Shown here in pieces: positions 25,105 to 33,479 of a stretch of 64,000 bases of DNA. Within the stretch, counting starts at the first letter, position 1; each line of letters begins with the position of its first letter. Both the position numbers and the translations under genes were made by a program. This DNA comes from CAYQVO01 sp964421085 (GTDB taxonomy: Bacteria; Bdellovibrionota_C; UBA2361; CAYQVO01): the NCBI GenBank assembly GCA_964421085.1, contig CAYQVO010000001.1, positions 1 through 64,000 of the forward strand. The letters are read 5' to 3'. The notes beneath the pieces are model-generated. The model saw only the letters and a list, made by a program, of their open reading frames with translations, was not told the DNA's origin and searched no databases.

Positions 25105-25311
25105 ATGAATAAGGTCTTCCGCTGTTATCGGGAATTTATGGAGTACTACTTTCCCAAATTGTACGCAGAACGAAAAGATGCACCGGGGTCTCTGGTGAGA
25201 ACGTGGGATTTTGAATCTCATAGCCGCCGTTCGATTCGGAGTGGTCACATAAAGGCGAGTGGGTTCGAGTCCTACCCGGTGGTTTTACATAAGCAGGAGC
25301 AGCATGACTAA
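25105..25311 (+). CDS. possible small protein overlapping a tRNA-like sequence
   Basis: A 68-codon frame from ATG 25105 has GGGGGAAGG just upstream. The first 30 residues look protein-like (CYREFMEYYFPKLYAERK). The second half reads DFESHSRRS and GFESYP, the pattern seen when tRNA-like DNA is translated, and it overlaps the structure at 25180-25283. Either coding, RNA or both. Confidence 0.35.
   Translation: MNKVFRCYREFMEYYFPKLYAERKDAPGSLVRTWDFESHSRRSIRSGHIKASGFESYPVVLHKQEQHD
25180..25283 (+). tRNA. tRNA-like structure, anticodon TTG (Gln), irregular
   Basis: Elements found in order: acceptor 5' strand GCACCGG (25180-25186) against CCGGTGG (25276-25282), six of seven pairs; D-like hairpin TCTC-TGGT-GAGA (25189-25200); anticodon arm TGGGA-TTTTGAA-TCTCA (25204-25220) with anticodon TTG; a 38-nt variable region containing a second TTCGATT; and a T arm GTGGG-TTCGAGT-CCTAC (25259-25275). 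The D loop is too short, three bases separate the D and anticodon arms, and the variable region is too long for a Gln tRNA. It may be a degenerate or intron-like tRNA relic, or a mimic. No CCA is encoded. Confidence 0.3.
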
Positions 25312-25519
25312 CCAGAAGAAGAAACCGCTGAAGTTGAGGAAGTGGTATTGGGTACTCGAAATGGACGGCGAGTTATACGAGGCGATTCACTTTTCAGGGA
25401 AGAAGGAAGCAGAGCTTTGGGCATGGGATTTTAGTCCGAGCATGAGGTTAGAACCCCGCAAAGTGATTATTCAGGAAGTCGAGACGAAGGCGAGACTACC
25501 CCGGAGGGAGGCGAAATGA
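25304..25519 (+). CDS. small phage protein, paralogue of the one at 24770
   Basis: The protein is 71 aa from ATG 25304 with GCAGGAGC just upstream. KKPLKLRKWYWVLEMDGELY and LEPRKVIIQE align with the gene at 24770. The shared core is about 50 residues, indicating a local duplication. It overlaps the next gene by 4 nt. Confidence 0.55.
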   Translation: MTNQKKKPLKLRKWYWVLEMDGELYEAIHFSGKKEAELWAWDFSPSMRLEPRKVIIQEVETKARLPRREAK

Positions 25520-25722
25520 CCAGCGAGCGCAAAGGACTTTACGGAAAATATATCATCGAGAAAGCAAACGGCGAACCGTTAGACCCGGAAGCGAAATACT
25601 TTGTCTTACGTTACGACAAGGGAACGAAGGACTCGGCGGCGAAAGAAGCCATGTGGAGATATGCATTTCTCTGCGAGGATGATGAACTCCGGGTTGCGTT
25701 GATAAAGGAACTGAAGATATGA
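25516..25722 (+). CDS. small phage protein
   Basis: The protein is 68 aa. GKYIIEKANGEPLDPEAKYF then VLRYDKG, with a C-terminal EDDELRVALIKELKI, resembles a common small phage protein of unknown function that is found near early genes. ATGA overlaps on both sides and RBS GGGAGG. Confidence 0.55.
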   Translation: MTSERKGLYGKYIIEKANGEPLDPEAKYFVLRYDKGTKDSAAKEAMWRYAFLCEDDELRVALIKELKI

Positions 25723-26486
25723 CCCGACACTACACACTGGATGATCTGAAAGCGGCGTTTGAATCAGCTTATGGCTCAGGCTATGCGTTGGGTAGACCGG
25801 GAGAGTGGTTCAAGCTGGCAGCTATGGAACGGGCATGGGCCGACTACGCCGCGACCCTGCAAGTGGAGGAGGAGTACTCGCATCAGAAATGCCCGTGTGG
25901 TTGTGGAGCGTATGAAGATGAGAACCCTCATGCGCCAAGACCGGGAACCGACCGGGAACCCGCCGGGAAGCCAGTGGGAAGTTTGCCTGATGACGGCTGG
26001 ATACCCTACGAGCATGGCGAATACAGGATAGATGGGAAGATGGTCACGTTCAGGAATAAGGCGAAAGGTTCTACGCCGCTGCCGGATGCGCTGGACAGGT
26101 GTATAGACGACCACCAGGCGTGTAACTCAATTCCCCTCGAACGGGATTGGCAGCGCGAACACGACAAGCTGATGTTGCAGGAGGTGGATAGACGGATACA
26201 ACTGCGAACACTTCAGATTTACAAGATGATAGAAAACTCAGAGAAGGAACTTGAGCTGCACATCCTTTCCCAAGTCCAAACCATGCTCGATGACTGCCAG
26301 CAAAACTGGAAGGCAGCAACAGAGGCTACGGTGGAGAGCATGAGGCAGCAGATAAAAAGGGAAATAGCAGAGGCGGCAAGGGAGGCCACGCAATACGAAG
26401 AAAGAGAGCTTCGATGGGGATATGAAAAGGTGGGCGTTGGCTTCGACGGAATAAAGTTTAGCAAGGAGCTGGAGGCCAAAGAATGA
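25719..26486 (+). CDS. hypothetical phage protein with CxCGC motif and coiled coil
   Basis: The protein is 255 aa. Residues 1-45 form a small helical domain (YTLDDLKAAFESAYGSGYALGRPGEW). Next come CPCGCGAYEDE at about residues 58-68 and a Pro/Gly-rich stretch. Residues 150-235 are a long amphipathic helical region with many Glu and Gln. No enzyme motif seen. It overlaps both neighbours by 4 nt. Confidence 0.5.
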   Translation: MTRHYTLDDLKAAFESAYGSGYALGRPGEWFKLAAMERAWADYAATLQVEEEYSHQKCPCGCGAYEDENPHAPRPGTDREPAGKPVGSLPDDGWIPYEHGEYRIDGKMVTFRNKAKGSTPLPDALDRCIDDHQACNSIPLERDWQREHDKLMLQEVDRRIQLRTLQIYKMIENSEKELELHILSQVQTMLDDCQQNWKAATEATVESMRQQIKREIAEAAREATQYEERELRWGYEKVGVGFDGIKFSKELEAKE

Positions 26487-26551
26487 AACTCAAACGCCAA
26501 CGGAAAAGGCTAAAAGCAATTTGGAAACGAAAGAGGAGCGGGAGGAAATGA
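26483..26551 (+). CDS. 22-residue very basic peptide
   Basis: An ATG at 26483 overlaps the previous stop and has GGAGG 10 bp upstream. The product has 14 Lys/Arg residues in 22. Its stop overlaps the next ATG (ATGA), so it sits in an unbroken coupling chain, which is the main support. Confidence 0.4.
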   Translation: MKLKRQRKRLKAIWKRKRSGRK

Positions 26552-26751
26552 GAAAGTGCATCCGAAAAATGAAGGCGAGGCGCGGCGAGGCATATCGGGC
26601 ATTGAAGAAATTCAAGCCCGATAAATTAGGTGAAGTGCAAACAATCGACGAGGATTTGCAAGCATTATACGAGGGCAAAGCTTTAGCATGCAAGCCGCTA
26701 ACATTGGAGGAATTGAAAACCTTTATGGAAACACAGAAAGGAGCAAGATGA
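26548..26751 (+). CDS. small charged phage protein
   Basis: The protein is 67 aa from ATG 26548 with GGGAGG 6 bp upstream, preferred over the TTG at 26521. Basic N-terminal half, acidic C-terminal half. Overlaps the next gene by 4 nt. Not recognised. Confidence 0.5.
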   Translation: MRKCIRKMKARRGEAYRALKKFKPDKLGEVQTIDEDLQALYEGKALACKPLTLEELKTFMETQKGAR

Positions 26752-26957
26752 CATCAGGAACAGTATTAGCAATTTTTGCGGGCGTTATCGTTGGCACATT
26801 TGCCGCCTTGATGGTTTGGGATTACCGGCTTTATACGGACAACACCGAAGGAAACTCAATAACTCAAAGCCTCATTGATTTTTCGAAACGATTCCCGGCA
26901 ATAGCTTGGGCGATAGGTTTTTTAATGGGCGCTTTTGTTGGGCATATTTGGTTATGA
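26748..26957 (+). CDS. small membrane protein, two helices
   Basis: The protein is 69 aa. The first helix is TVLAIFAGVIVGTFAALMVW (residues 5-24). The second is FPAIAWAIGFLMGAFVGHIW at the C-terminus. This topology and the GFLMGAFVGHIWL end are common in phage membrane proteins of unknown function in early operons. A holin role is less likely here because of position. Confidence 0.55.
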   Translation: MTSGTVLAIFAGVIVGTFAALMVWDYRLYTDNTEGNSITQSLIDFSKRFPAIAWAIGFLMGAFVGHIWL

Positions 26958-27376
26958 CCGACCTTCACCGCGCTCTTTCGCTCCTAACAGACAAAATCGA
27001 CGATATCGAATGCATTATCGAAGCGGCGCAGAAAACCTTTCTTTTAGCTGAAAAGTTAGATAGCCCATCCCCTAAAGAGAAAGACATCGAAGCGGCGGAA
27101 GATGAACTAATCACAGGCCCAAACCTTTCAATGACTCAAGTCCTAGAAATCATGGCGCAGGACATGATGAGGGAAGCGCTCGATCAAGCTGGATGGAACA
27201 TCACAAAAGCGGCGGAATTGCTTGGCGAATCGCGAAGTAAAGTAAGTCTTTGCAATAAGATCTGGAAGCTAGGCATCCCCGATCCAGATAGCCGCACTCG
27301 TTTAAGGTTAGAAGCAGCGAGGTTCATAAAAAGGTTGTGCAAAATAGAAGGAACAAGTATAACGCCATCAAGGTAA
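26954..27376 (+). CDS. Fis-type HTH protein
   Basis: The protein is 140 aa. An acidic coiled N-terminal region leads to REALDQAGWNITKAAELLGESRSKVSLCNKIWKLGI near residues 78-113, the Fis/HTH_8 helix-turn-helix found at the end of NtrC-type activators. No AAA or receiver domain. A short phage DNA-binding protein, maybe a late regulator. It overlaps the DUF1064 gene by 40 nt. Confidence 0.65.
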   Translation: MTDLHRALSLLTDKIDDIECIIEAAQKTFLLAEKLDSPSPKEKDIEAAEDELITGPNLSMTQVLEIMAQDMMREALDQAGWNITKAAELLGESRSKVSLCNKIWKLGIPDPDSRTRLRLEAARFIKRLCKIEGTSITPSR

Positions 27377-27690
27377 AAGAAGATGGCATCACGTTCGATT
27401 CCAAGGCAGAGCATCGGCGCTATTGCGAGTTAAAGTTACTCCTGAAAGCGGGCGAGATATGCTCTCTAAAAGTCCATCCCCGCTACAGGCTTGAAGTAGG
27501 AGATAACTTAATCGGTGTTTACGAGGCTGATTTCGAATACCATGAGCTTAAAGCCGGAAAGCCTCAGTATAGGCGCGAAGTAGTAGAAGACGTAAAGGGC
27601 GTAAGAACACGCGAATACATCCTGAAAAGAAATCTCTTCAAGGCGCTTAATCCATATACAGATTTCAGGGAGAGGTCATGCCGCACCTAG
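27337..27690 (+). CDS. DUF1064 nuclease-like phage protein
   Basis: The protein is 117 aa from a GTG with AAAGG before it. KYNAIKVKEDGITFDSKAEHRRYCELKLL, then YEADFEY and VEDVKGVRTREYILKRNLF, reproduce the DUF1064 family with its E, D and E-x-K nuclease-like residues. The family resembles a PD-(D/E)xK-type resolvase or nuclease. Phage DUF1064 genes often lie before terminase, as here. Confidence 0.75.
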   Translation: MQNRRNKYNAIKVKEDGITFDSKAEHRRYCELKLLLKAGEICSLKVHPRYRLEVGDNLIGVYEADFEYHELKAGKPQYRREVVEDVKGVRTREYILKRNLFKALNPYTDFRERSCRT

Positions 27691-27998
27691 TTGGGCCGCT
27701 TCAAATGCCGCCCCTTACGCTGACTAGAGAACTAGCGCCAGAAAAGAGGCTCTTACTCGCCCTTCTCCAGCAAGCAATTTTGGACTGGTGGGGTTTTCGC
27801 AGGGCAAAAGAGCGAGGCGTAAGAGTATTTAATACAGGCCACGTAACTACAGAAATAAGAGAACTTAAATCTTGGTTTGAGGACGAAGAGTCGGAACCCT
27901 GGTCTTTTCGTTGGGTATGCGCGGCAGCTTTTCGGGAAGAGGATTTCGCAGTCAGGAGAATAAGGGACGCACTGAAAATAACGGTGCCAAAAAAATAG
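27678..27998 (+). CDS. hypothetical phage protein
   Basis: The protein is 106 aa, overlapping the previous gene by 13 nt. The core LLALLQQAILDWWGFRRAKERG, FNTGHVTTEIRELKSWFED and FRWVCAAAFREEDFAVRRI looks like a globular helical domain. Similar small proteins occur before phage packaging genes. No function known to me. Confidence 0.5.
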   Translation: MPHLVGPLQMPPLTLTRELAPEKRLLLALLQQAILDWWGFRRAKERGVRVFNTGHVTTEIRELKSWFEDEESEPWSFRWVCAAAFREEDFAVRRIRDALKITVPKK

Positions 27999-28032
27999 TT
28001 CGTTGTGCGGTAAAATTTCGGTGGTATTCTAT

Positions 28033-28422
28033 ATGATAGAAGATTTTCCATTTCAGACAGTTGGCGCAGCGATAGGCTTTTATAAACGCCGAAATCCCGC
28101 CCGCCTCAAATCGCAAGTTTTAGATAGAGAAAGAGAAAAAGAACCCGATCCAGACTTCGATCCGGACGGCACTTGGGCATCTGTATGCCTTGCAATAAAG
28201 GCGATTTTGGCCGCTGCCGAGTATGAACAGAGAATAACTTTCGAGTTTTATTATCTGCACGATACTGACATCCCTATCGGAGCTGAAGACATAGCAAGGC
28301 ACTTGCATGTATCTGCCCGTAGGGTTTACCGGGCGCTTGATAAGGTAAGAACAGATTTCGAAAACGAACTTATTCGGAGGGGGTTACTTCCACCGCCGCA
28401 ACCCGAAAGGGCCGGGGAATAA
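28033..28422 (+). CDS. HTH phage regulator, sigma-region-4/ArpU-like
   Basis: The protein is 129 aa from ATG 28033. The last third, IGAEDIARHLHVSARRVYRALDKVRTDFENELIRRG, is a sigma-region-4-like HTH as in the late regulators ArpU/RinA and antiterminator-type proteins. It is the last regulator before the terminator and packaging genes, which fits control of late transcription. Family call tentative. Confidence 0.55.
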   Translation: MIEDFPFQTVGAAIGFYKRRNPARLKSQVLDREREKEPDPDFDPDGTWASVCLAIKAILAAAEYEQRITFEFYYLHDTDIPIGAEDIARHLHVSARRVYRALDKVRTDFENELIRRGLLPPPQPERAGE

Positions 28423-28445
28423 CCCTTTAAGGAGATTTAAATTAA

Positions 28446-28832
28446 ATGGCTTTGACTAAGCACGTAGATTGCTCAGTTGGCTCGCTGATAGCGGGCGTTG
28501 GCGCTTACTCGGCAACTTCTGCCGTAGCTTTAGCTTTCGATACGAACGCTTCCGGCTACGCTGGCTTTGTGGAAGCTACGATGCGAAGTGTTTCGGGCAT
28601 CCTTACCGCTAACTTTCAGCATGCTCCTACTGAATCTGGCCCTTGGCGCACGTTGCTTTCAACCTCGCTTATAGCAAATCAGGCTTCCAACGTGGTCTAT
28701 GAGTCACAATCCGTTATTAACCGCCAAGCCTTAGCGCCCTATGGCCGTGTTACTTTTGGCCTCGCAGCAGAAGCAGGGGGAGGGACACGTTTTGATTCAA
28801 TAGTGGCTAAGATATTGACGGAGCCAAAATAG
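28446..28832 (+). CDS. hypothetical phage protein, possibly virion-associated
   Basis: The protein is 128 aa, with RBS AAGGAGAT. It is Ala/Ser/Thr-rich with little charge and predicted beta structure (for example ILTANFQHAPTESGPWRTLL and YGRVTFGLAAEAGGGTRFDS). That composition suggests a structural or decoration protein. It is followed directly by a strong terminator. Confidence 0.5.
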   Translation: MALTKHVDCSVGSLIAGVGAYSATSAVALAFDTNASGYAGFVEATMRSVSGILTANFQHAPTESGPWRTLLSTSLIANQASNVVYESQSVINRQALAPYGRVTFGLAAEAGGGTRFDSIVAKILTEPK

Positions 28833-28855
28833 ATATTTCATCTCCATTTCCTTTC

Positions 28856-28903
28856 GGGCGGCTCCCCAATGTTCGCGGGTTCTCATCGGAGCCGCCCTTT
28901 TTC
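28856..28903 (+). terminator. strong Rho-independent terminator between early and late regions
   Basis: A perfect 10-bp stem (GGGCGGCTCC / GGAGCCGCCC) with a 22-nt loop is followed by TTTTTCTTT. It separates the gene at 28446 from the terminase small subunit and would need antitermination or a new promoter for late transcription. Confidence 0.85.
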
Positions 28904-28939
28904 TTTCGTGCAATCCGTGCGATTTGAGGCGTTTTTAAA

Positions 28940-29353
28940 ATGGCTACTAAAAAGCCAAAAGCTAAAACGAAAAGGCCTGCTAGGAAAGCCGAACTATCAA
29001 AAGAACAGGAGCGCTTCCTCACTGAGTATTACAAGTGCAAAGGGAATAGAAGCAAGGCAGCAAGGCGCGCGGTTGTCGGAGTACAGACAACTCGTGACTG
29101 GCAAGCAAATAACGAAGCGTTTGCTAGAGCCTTTCAAGATACGGAAGAGGCTATCCTTGATGACGCTAGGGAGTGCTGGAACAAGGCAGCGGAATTTGAC
29201 TGGAAGGCTTCGAAGGAACTTCTAGAGAAAGCAGAAAGGAAGCAGACCATAGCAGAAGGCGCACCGATAACGATTCAAGCCACAAGGGGCGAAGATAGGC
29301 CAAGCGCTAGGCAAAGTAAGAAAGCCGGGGTAGTAGATGGCACTAACGGCTGA
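28940..29353 (+). CDS. terminase small subunit-like protein
   Basis: The protein is 137 aa. A basic N-terminus (KKPKAKTKRPARKA) precedes ELSKEQERFLTEYYKCKGNRSKAARRAVVGVQTTRDWQ, the HTH of small terminases (as in 'NQKQFAELYA...GNATQAAIKAGY'). A central helical region with conserved A, W and E follows. It recognises the packaging site and works with the large subunit, whose start it overlaps by 17 nt. Confidence 0.75.
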   Translation: MATKKPKAKTKRPARKAELSKEQERFLTEYYKCKGNRSKAARRAVVGVQTTRDWQANNEAFARAFQDTEEAILDDARECWNKAAEFDWKASKELLEKAERKQTIAEGAPITIQATRGEDRPSARQSKKAGVVDGTNG

Positions 29354-30710
29354 AAGACTCTCACGGGCGCAAGTTTGGCCCGATTGGTTATATGATTGCT
29401 ACGAAGATACTACTTCAGCAGTTTTCTGGATCACAGGGGGCTTAGGCTCAGGGAAGACTTATACCGTTGCCTGGTGGCATCTCTTAAGGTGTTTTCAGAA
29501 CTGGCAGGTTGAAAAGAGCTGGCATATAGCTCCTACTCATGCAAAAGCGAAGCTGATTTCGATACCTGCTTTTATTCAGGTGTTAGCCGATGAATTTGGC
29601 CTAAATGAAGGCAAAGATTTCACGGTTACTTATACCGCTCCGGCTGAAATTGCCATTAAGCGTACAAAGCAAAGAATCATCTTTCATAGTGCAAACAAGT
29701 GGCAATCCCTTGTCGGCGAGAACATAAGTCACTGGAGCGCAACAGAGTGCGGCTATTATCAGGGCCGCGAGTGGTTTGATAGGTGTCAGTTTAGAGCAAG
29801 GCATCCAAAAGCCCAGGTAATTCAGGGCATGGGCGAGGGAACGCCTGAAGGCACAACGAACAGTTACGCCGAACTTGCCAACTTCGAGGATTACGATCCT
29901 GTTAATAATGCGAAGCGCATCATCTTATGGACTGATGACAATCCGCATTTAAAGCCGGGTTACATAGACACGTTAGAAAGAACGCTTTCTTACGATCCGG
30001 GCAAGCTTCAGAGCTACCGTTACGGAGTCTTTGTACCGTTCCAAAAAGGAACGGCCTATTGGGAGTTCTTCTACTCGAGAAACGTGGTGCTCGATGTAAA
30101 GGTAGATCCTCATCTGCCCTTACTTTTGTGCTTTGACTTCAACAAATCCCCGCTTGCATGGGTATTAATGCAGCGGCAGCGCGTTGAAAAGAACTTTATA
30201 CGCTATCACCGCTTCGTTGCCCTTGATGAGACTTCCGGCAAATGCCGAGGGCTAATGGATGCTTGTGCTGAGTTTATCTCGAAGTATCCGCCCGATAAAT
30301 TCGGCCAGTGCCATGTTGAAGTATACGGCGACCCTAGCGGCTTTGCAGGAAGCCATAAAGCGCCCTCTTGTGACTTTAATCAGATAGAGCAGTACCTAAG
30401 CGGCAGATATGCCTCAGTTGTGGTAAGGGCGGCAAGATCAGCGCCTACAGTGGAGGCAAGGCTCGATAGAACAAATGCACTTATGGCCTATGAGCAATTT
30501 GTCACAGCCGCGTGGTGTAGAAACCTTATCCGCTCTGCTACGGAAACGAGCCTTAAAGACGGAATGCGCGGCGAGATTGAAAAGCCTCCCGGCGAAGATT
30601 GGACGCATTACATGGATGCCGTTGGGTATCCGCTTTTCCAGCTTACTAAAAATGAAACCCTTGAAGCTCCTGGCATAAAGCCGCTTCGAGGTTCAAACAA
30701 GCGATTTTAA
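29337..30710 (+). CDS. terminase large subunit
   Basis: The protein is 457 aa. Walker A is GGLGSGKT (residues 34-41) in an ATPase domain with a Walker B-like WSATECGYY segment. The nuclease domain has an acidic residue in LLLCFDFNKSPLAW and another in YGDPSGFAG. The motor translocates DNA into the prohead with ATP and cuts concatemers. It sits between the small subunit and the portal, the canonical order. Confidence 0.9.
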   Translation: MALTAERLSRAQVWPDWLYDCYEDTTSAVFWITGGLGSGKTYTVAWWHLLRCFQNWQVEKSWHIAPTHAKAKLISIPAFIQVLADEFGLNEGKDFTVTYTAPAEIAIKRTKQRIIFHSANKWQSLVGENISHWSATECGYYQGREWFDRCQFRARHPKAQVIQGMGEGTPEGTTNSYAELANFEDYDPVNNAKRIILWTDDNPHLKPGYIDTLERTLSYDPGKLQSYRYGVFVPFQKGTAYWEFFYSRNVVLDVKVDPHLPLLLCFDFNKSPLAWVLMQRQRVEKNFIRYHRFVALDETSGKCRGLMDACAEFISKYPPDKFGQCHVEVYGDPSGFAGSHKAPSCDFNQIEQYLSGRYASVVVRAARSAPTVEARLDRTNALMAYEQFVTAAWCRNLIRSATETSLKDGMRGEIEKPPGEDWTHYMDAVGYPLFQLTKNETLEAPGIKPLRGSNKRF

Positions 30711-30714
30711 TATT

Positions 30715-31273
30715 ATGGCGCAGTTATACATTCATCCCGAATATGCGGCTAGAAAGCCGCTATGGGGGCAGGCAAGCGATCTCTACAATGGGGAACGTTC
30801 TATAGTCTCGAGCATTGAATACCTCTGGCCTCACGCTATTGAGGTTTCAAAATCGGATGTTGATAGCGCTAAGAAGCTAAGGGAAGCAAGAGAACTTCGA
30901 ACAAGATATTTAAACCTTCATAAAATTGTCCTTGCCATCTGGCAGAGTATTTTTTTCAAAGACTCGCCCAAACCAGATGATGAGTTATCAAAGCTTCTAG
31001 AGCCTCATGACGGTGTATCAAATATCGATGGCTTTGGAACTTCGCTTGCAGCCTTCATTAAAGACAAAGTGTTTCCTTCAATCTTGCTCTATGGCGACAC
31101 TTACGTACTAGCCGATGCCGGGCAGACTTTAGGCATGAGTAAGGCCGAGCAAGCATCTTCAGGCTTTAGACCTTTCCTTGAATGCTTAGAGCCGCTTTCC
31201 GTTATTGATTGGGAAATTGAAACTCAGTCTAACGCTCGCTTTGGTAAGTACAAATTCCTACGCTACGAGTATG
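30715..31273 (+). CDS. portal protein, N-terminal part (broken by an assembly gap)
   Basis: 186 residues are readable before the gap. It begins YIHPEYAARKPLWGQASDLYNGE, followed by YLNLHKIVLAIWQSIFFKD and FILYGDTYVLAD-type segments, matching DUF4055-type phage portal proteins. The portal ring is the DNA entry channel of the head. The frame changes across the 10 Ns, which is an artefact of the placeholder gap rather than a mutation. Confidence 0.8.
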
Positions 31274-31283
31274 NNNNNNNNNN
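31274..31283. other. assembly gap (10 N) inside the portal gene
   Basis: Ten Ns separate the two portal parts. For the reading frames to join, the true missing length must be a multiple of three. Unlike the guaA gap, no sequence is duplicated across it. Confidence 1.
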
Positions 31284-32263
31284 ACATCATTGAACCTAGA
31301 CAGACCGCAACAGACCTAATCAGACGAGTAAAGATGTCAGATTCGCTTGAGTTCGACGGAAGCCGCTATATCGTTCGGCGCTTCAAGCTTGGAAGTCAAA
31401 GTGCGCAAGGTACCCTCCCTGAGTTTGGGGAATCAGCGCAGTTTGAAGAGTTAGAAACAATAGAAACAGAACTTACAGAGATTCCTATTGCCGCGATATC
31501 GGGCGATGCATGGCTTGATGGCTTGGCTGAAGAGTCTTTGCGTTATCACAATATCCGCTCTAATTACGATAATATTCAGTACAACCAGGGCTATGACAAA
31601 AACTTCATTATAGGCGCGGCTGATACTGATATCCCGAAAGCCTTAAGTGAATATATTTGGGGGCTACTCCCTGAAGGGGCAACCATTCAGACAGTTCCGC
31701 CAACTGCCGTTGATTCCTACGAACGGCAAATGGAGCAAGCACTTCTTAATGCCATGAAGACAGGATTGCTTTTGACGAGGCAACTTCCGGCAGACTCTAA
31801 GGCGGTGCAAGGTAGCGATACCCTTGATGCTGAGAAGGAAGCTTTAATTTCCACCATTCAAGCCACGACTGAAGATATAAAAACCCTCATGGATGAAGCG
31901 ATGCGGCATTACGCAAGCTTTATGGGCGTTACCGATTTTACTGGCGGCGTCATCATGCCGGAAATCACGGAAGAAAATGTCGATAGGTTGCGGCAACTAA
32001 ATATCAGCTTCAAGGGCGAACTTGCCAAGGTTCCAACAGCGCAGAAAGCTTTGATAACGAGAGTTGTGCTCCAAATTCCCATGAGCGAAGAAGAGCAGCT
32101 AAAGGCATTAAGCGAGATTGAAGCAGCAGATTTCACACCGCCTGATCCTATGGCCGGGTTTGATATGTTCGGAAATCCAAATAAGCCGAAGGAAGAAAAG
32201 CCGCAGGAGAAAAAGCCCGAAGAGGAAGCGCCTGAAAAAGAAGATGCGGCTGATGAAGAATGA
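31284..32263 (+). CDS. portal protein, C-terminal part
   Basis: The frame runs from the gap to the stop at 32263 (about 326 residues). It has NIIEPRQTATDLIRR, a helical crown and stem region, IQATTEDIKTLMDEAMRHYASF, and an acidic Lys/Glu/Pro tail. The tail probably lies inside the head and contacts the scaffold. It overlaps the next gene by 4 nt. Confidence 0.8.
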
Positions 32264-33066
32264 AAGAAGAAAGGCTAAGGCTTTCAGCTCATATATCAAA
32301 GCAGGAAGCGAGATCAAAGATTTATTCTTTAGAATTGCAGAAGTTTATAGAGCGCTCTTTGAGGCGTTTTGTGGAGGAGAAAAGTCTAGGAAGCCTAGGA
32401 AGAAACGAAGCAGCAAGGGTAATCAATAGCCTTTTTGAAGAGCTTAAAGCCGCAGGGCTGGAGGCCAAGATAGCAGAAATCAGGCGCATGTATGCTGATG
32501 AAATAGCGCAGGTTGAAAGCGTATTTCGCGGCATCCCTCAAGTTGGCGAAAGAGAAATCTTCACTGATATTGGTAAGGCTACAATAGTGGCAGCCGTTAA
32601 TGCTCAAGCACAACAGGTTTTAATGCAGACAGGTGCAACCGTGGCCGATGTGCAAGCGGCGCTTATCAATACGGCGATAACGGGAAGCCCTCTTGATGTT
32701 GGCGGGCTACTTGGCTCTCGCATGGATGCAATGGCCTCTCGCATTGAAACGCTTGCTAATACCGGGCTTGCTGGCTTTCAGCGCACAGTGACTTTGAACA
32801 AGGCAAAAGATTTAGGCTTTGAACTCATGATCTACCTTGGGCCGGAGCATGACTCAATAATCAGGCCATTCTGTGAGGACTGTTTAGATGGCAAAGCTTG
32901 GGGCGTAAAAGAAAGAACACTTCCAATTTACACAATGGAAGAAATAGGTCAGATGGATAACGAGCAAGGCTTGCCCGTTGCGACATACGGCGGAGGCTAT
33001 AATTGCCGCCATCAGTGGAGGCCGATAAGCGCAGAGAGGGCAGCGGAGTTAGGGTATCGGCCATGA
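32260..33066 (+). CDS. minor head protein, Mu gpF/SPP1 gp7-like
   Basis: The protein is 268 aa. The C-terminal domain has GPEHDSIIRPFCEDCLDG and GGGYNCRHQWRPIS, the Cys/His-containing signature of MuF-type head morphogenesis proteins. The N-terminal half is a long helical region. MuF proteins bind the portal and enter the head in a few copies. ATGA overlap with both neighbours. Confidence 0.8.
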   Translation: MKEERLRLSAHISKQEARSKIYSLELQKFIERSLRRFVEEKSLGSLGRNEAARVINSLFEELKAAGLEAKIAEIRRMYADEIAQVESVFRGIPQVGEREIFTDIGKATIVAAVNAQAQQVLMQTGATVADVQAALINTAITGSPLDVGGLLGSRMDAMASRIETLANTGLAGFQRTVTLNKAKDLGFELMIYLGPEHDSIIRPFCEDCLDGKAWGVKERTLPIYTMEEIGQMDNEQGLPVATYGGGYNCRHQWRPISAERAAELGYRP

Positions 33067-33479
33067 TGTTGCGCAAAGGTAAGATCGTGCTTCCAGATCC
33101 CTTGCTAGGCGTAAAAAACGTCTTCGAAAGGTTACTCCTCGAGTCAGAAACCGAGATAGTTCAAAGAACACAAAGCGGAAAGAAAATAGACGGCGGGAAT
33201 TTTAAAAAGTATTCCAAAGGCTACGCAGCTTACAAGGTAAGCAAAGGCAGAAAAGCAAGCCCGGTTGATCTCACATTTACGGGCGCGATGCTTCGAGGGG
33301 TTCATAGCAAAATAACGAAGCTCACAAAAGATTTTATAGAAGGCAGGATATTCATTTCGCCAGATCAGCAAGATAAGGCGAATTGGAATCAGGAACGCAG
33401 ACCATTTTTCGGCTTAAGCAAAAAGCAAATTGACTATATAAACAAAAAAATAGGGGATGCTATTCATGGCGGAAAATGA
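33063..33479 (+). CDS. virion morphogenesis protein, Mu gpG/HK97 gp10-like
   Basis: The protein is 138 aa from ATG 33063, overlapping the previous stop. DGGNFKKYSKGYAAYK, VDLTFTGAMLRGVHSKI and FFGLSKKQIDYINKKI match phage 'virion morphogenesis' and tail-completion type proteins. It probably acts at the head-tail junction. It overlaps the scaffold gene by 14 nt. Confidence 0.65.
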   Translation: MMLRKGKIVLPDPLLGVKNVFERLLLESETEIVQRTQSGKKIDGGNFKKYSKGYAAYKVSKGRKASPVDLTFTGAMLRGVHSKITKLTKDFIEGRIFISPDQQDKANWNQERRPFFGLSKKQIDYINKKIGDAIHGGK

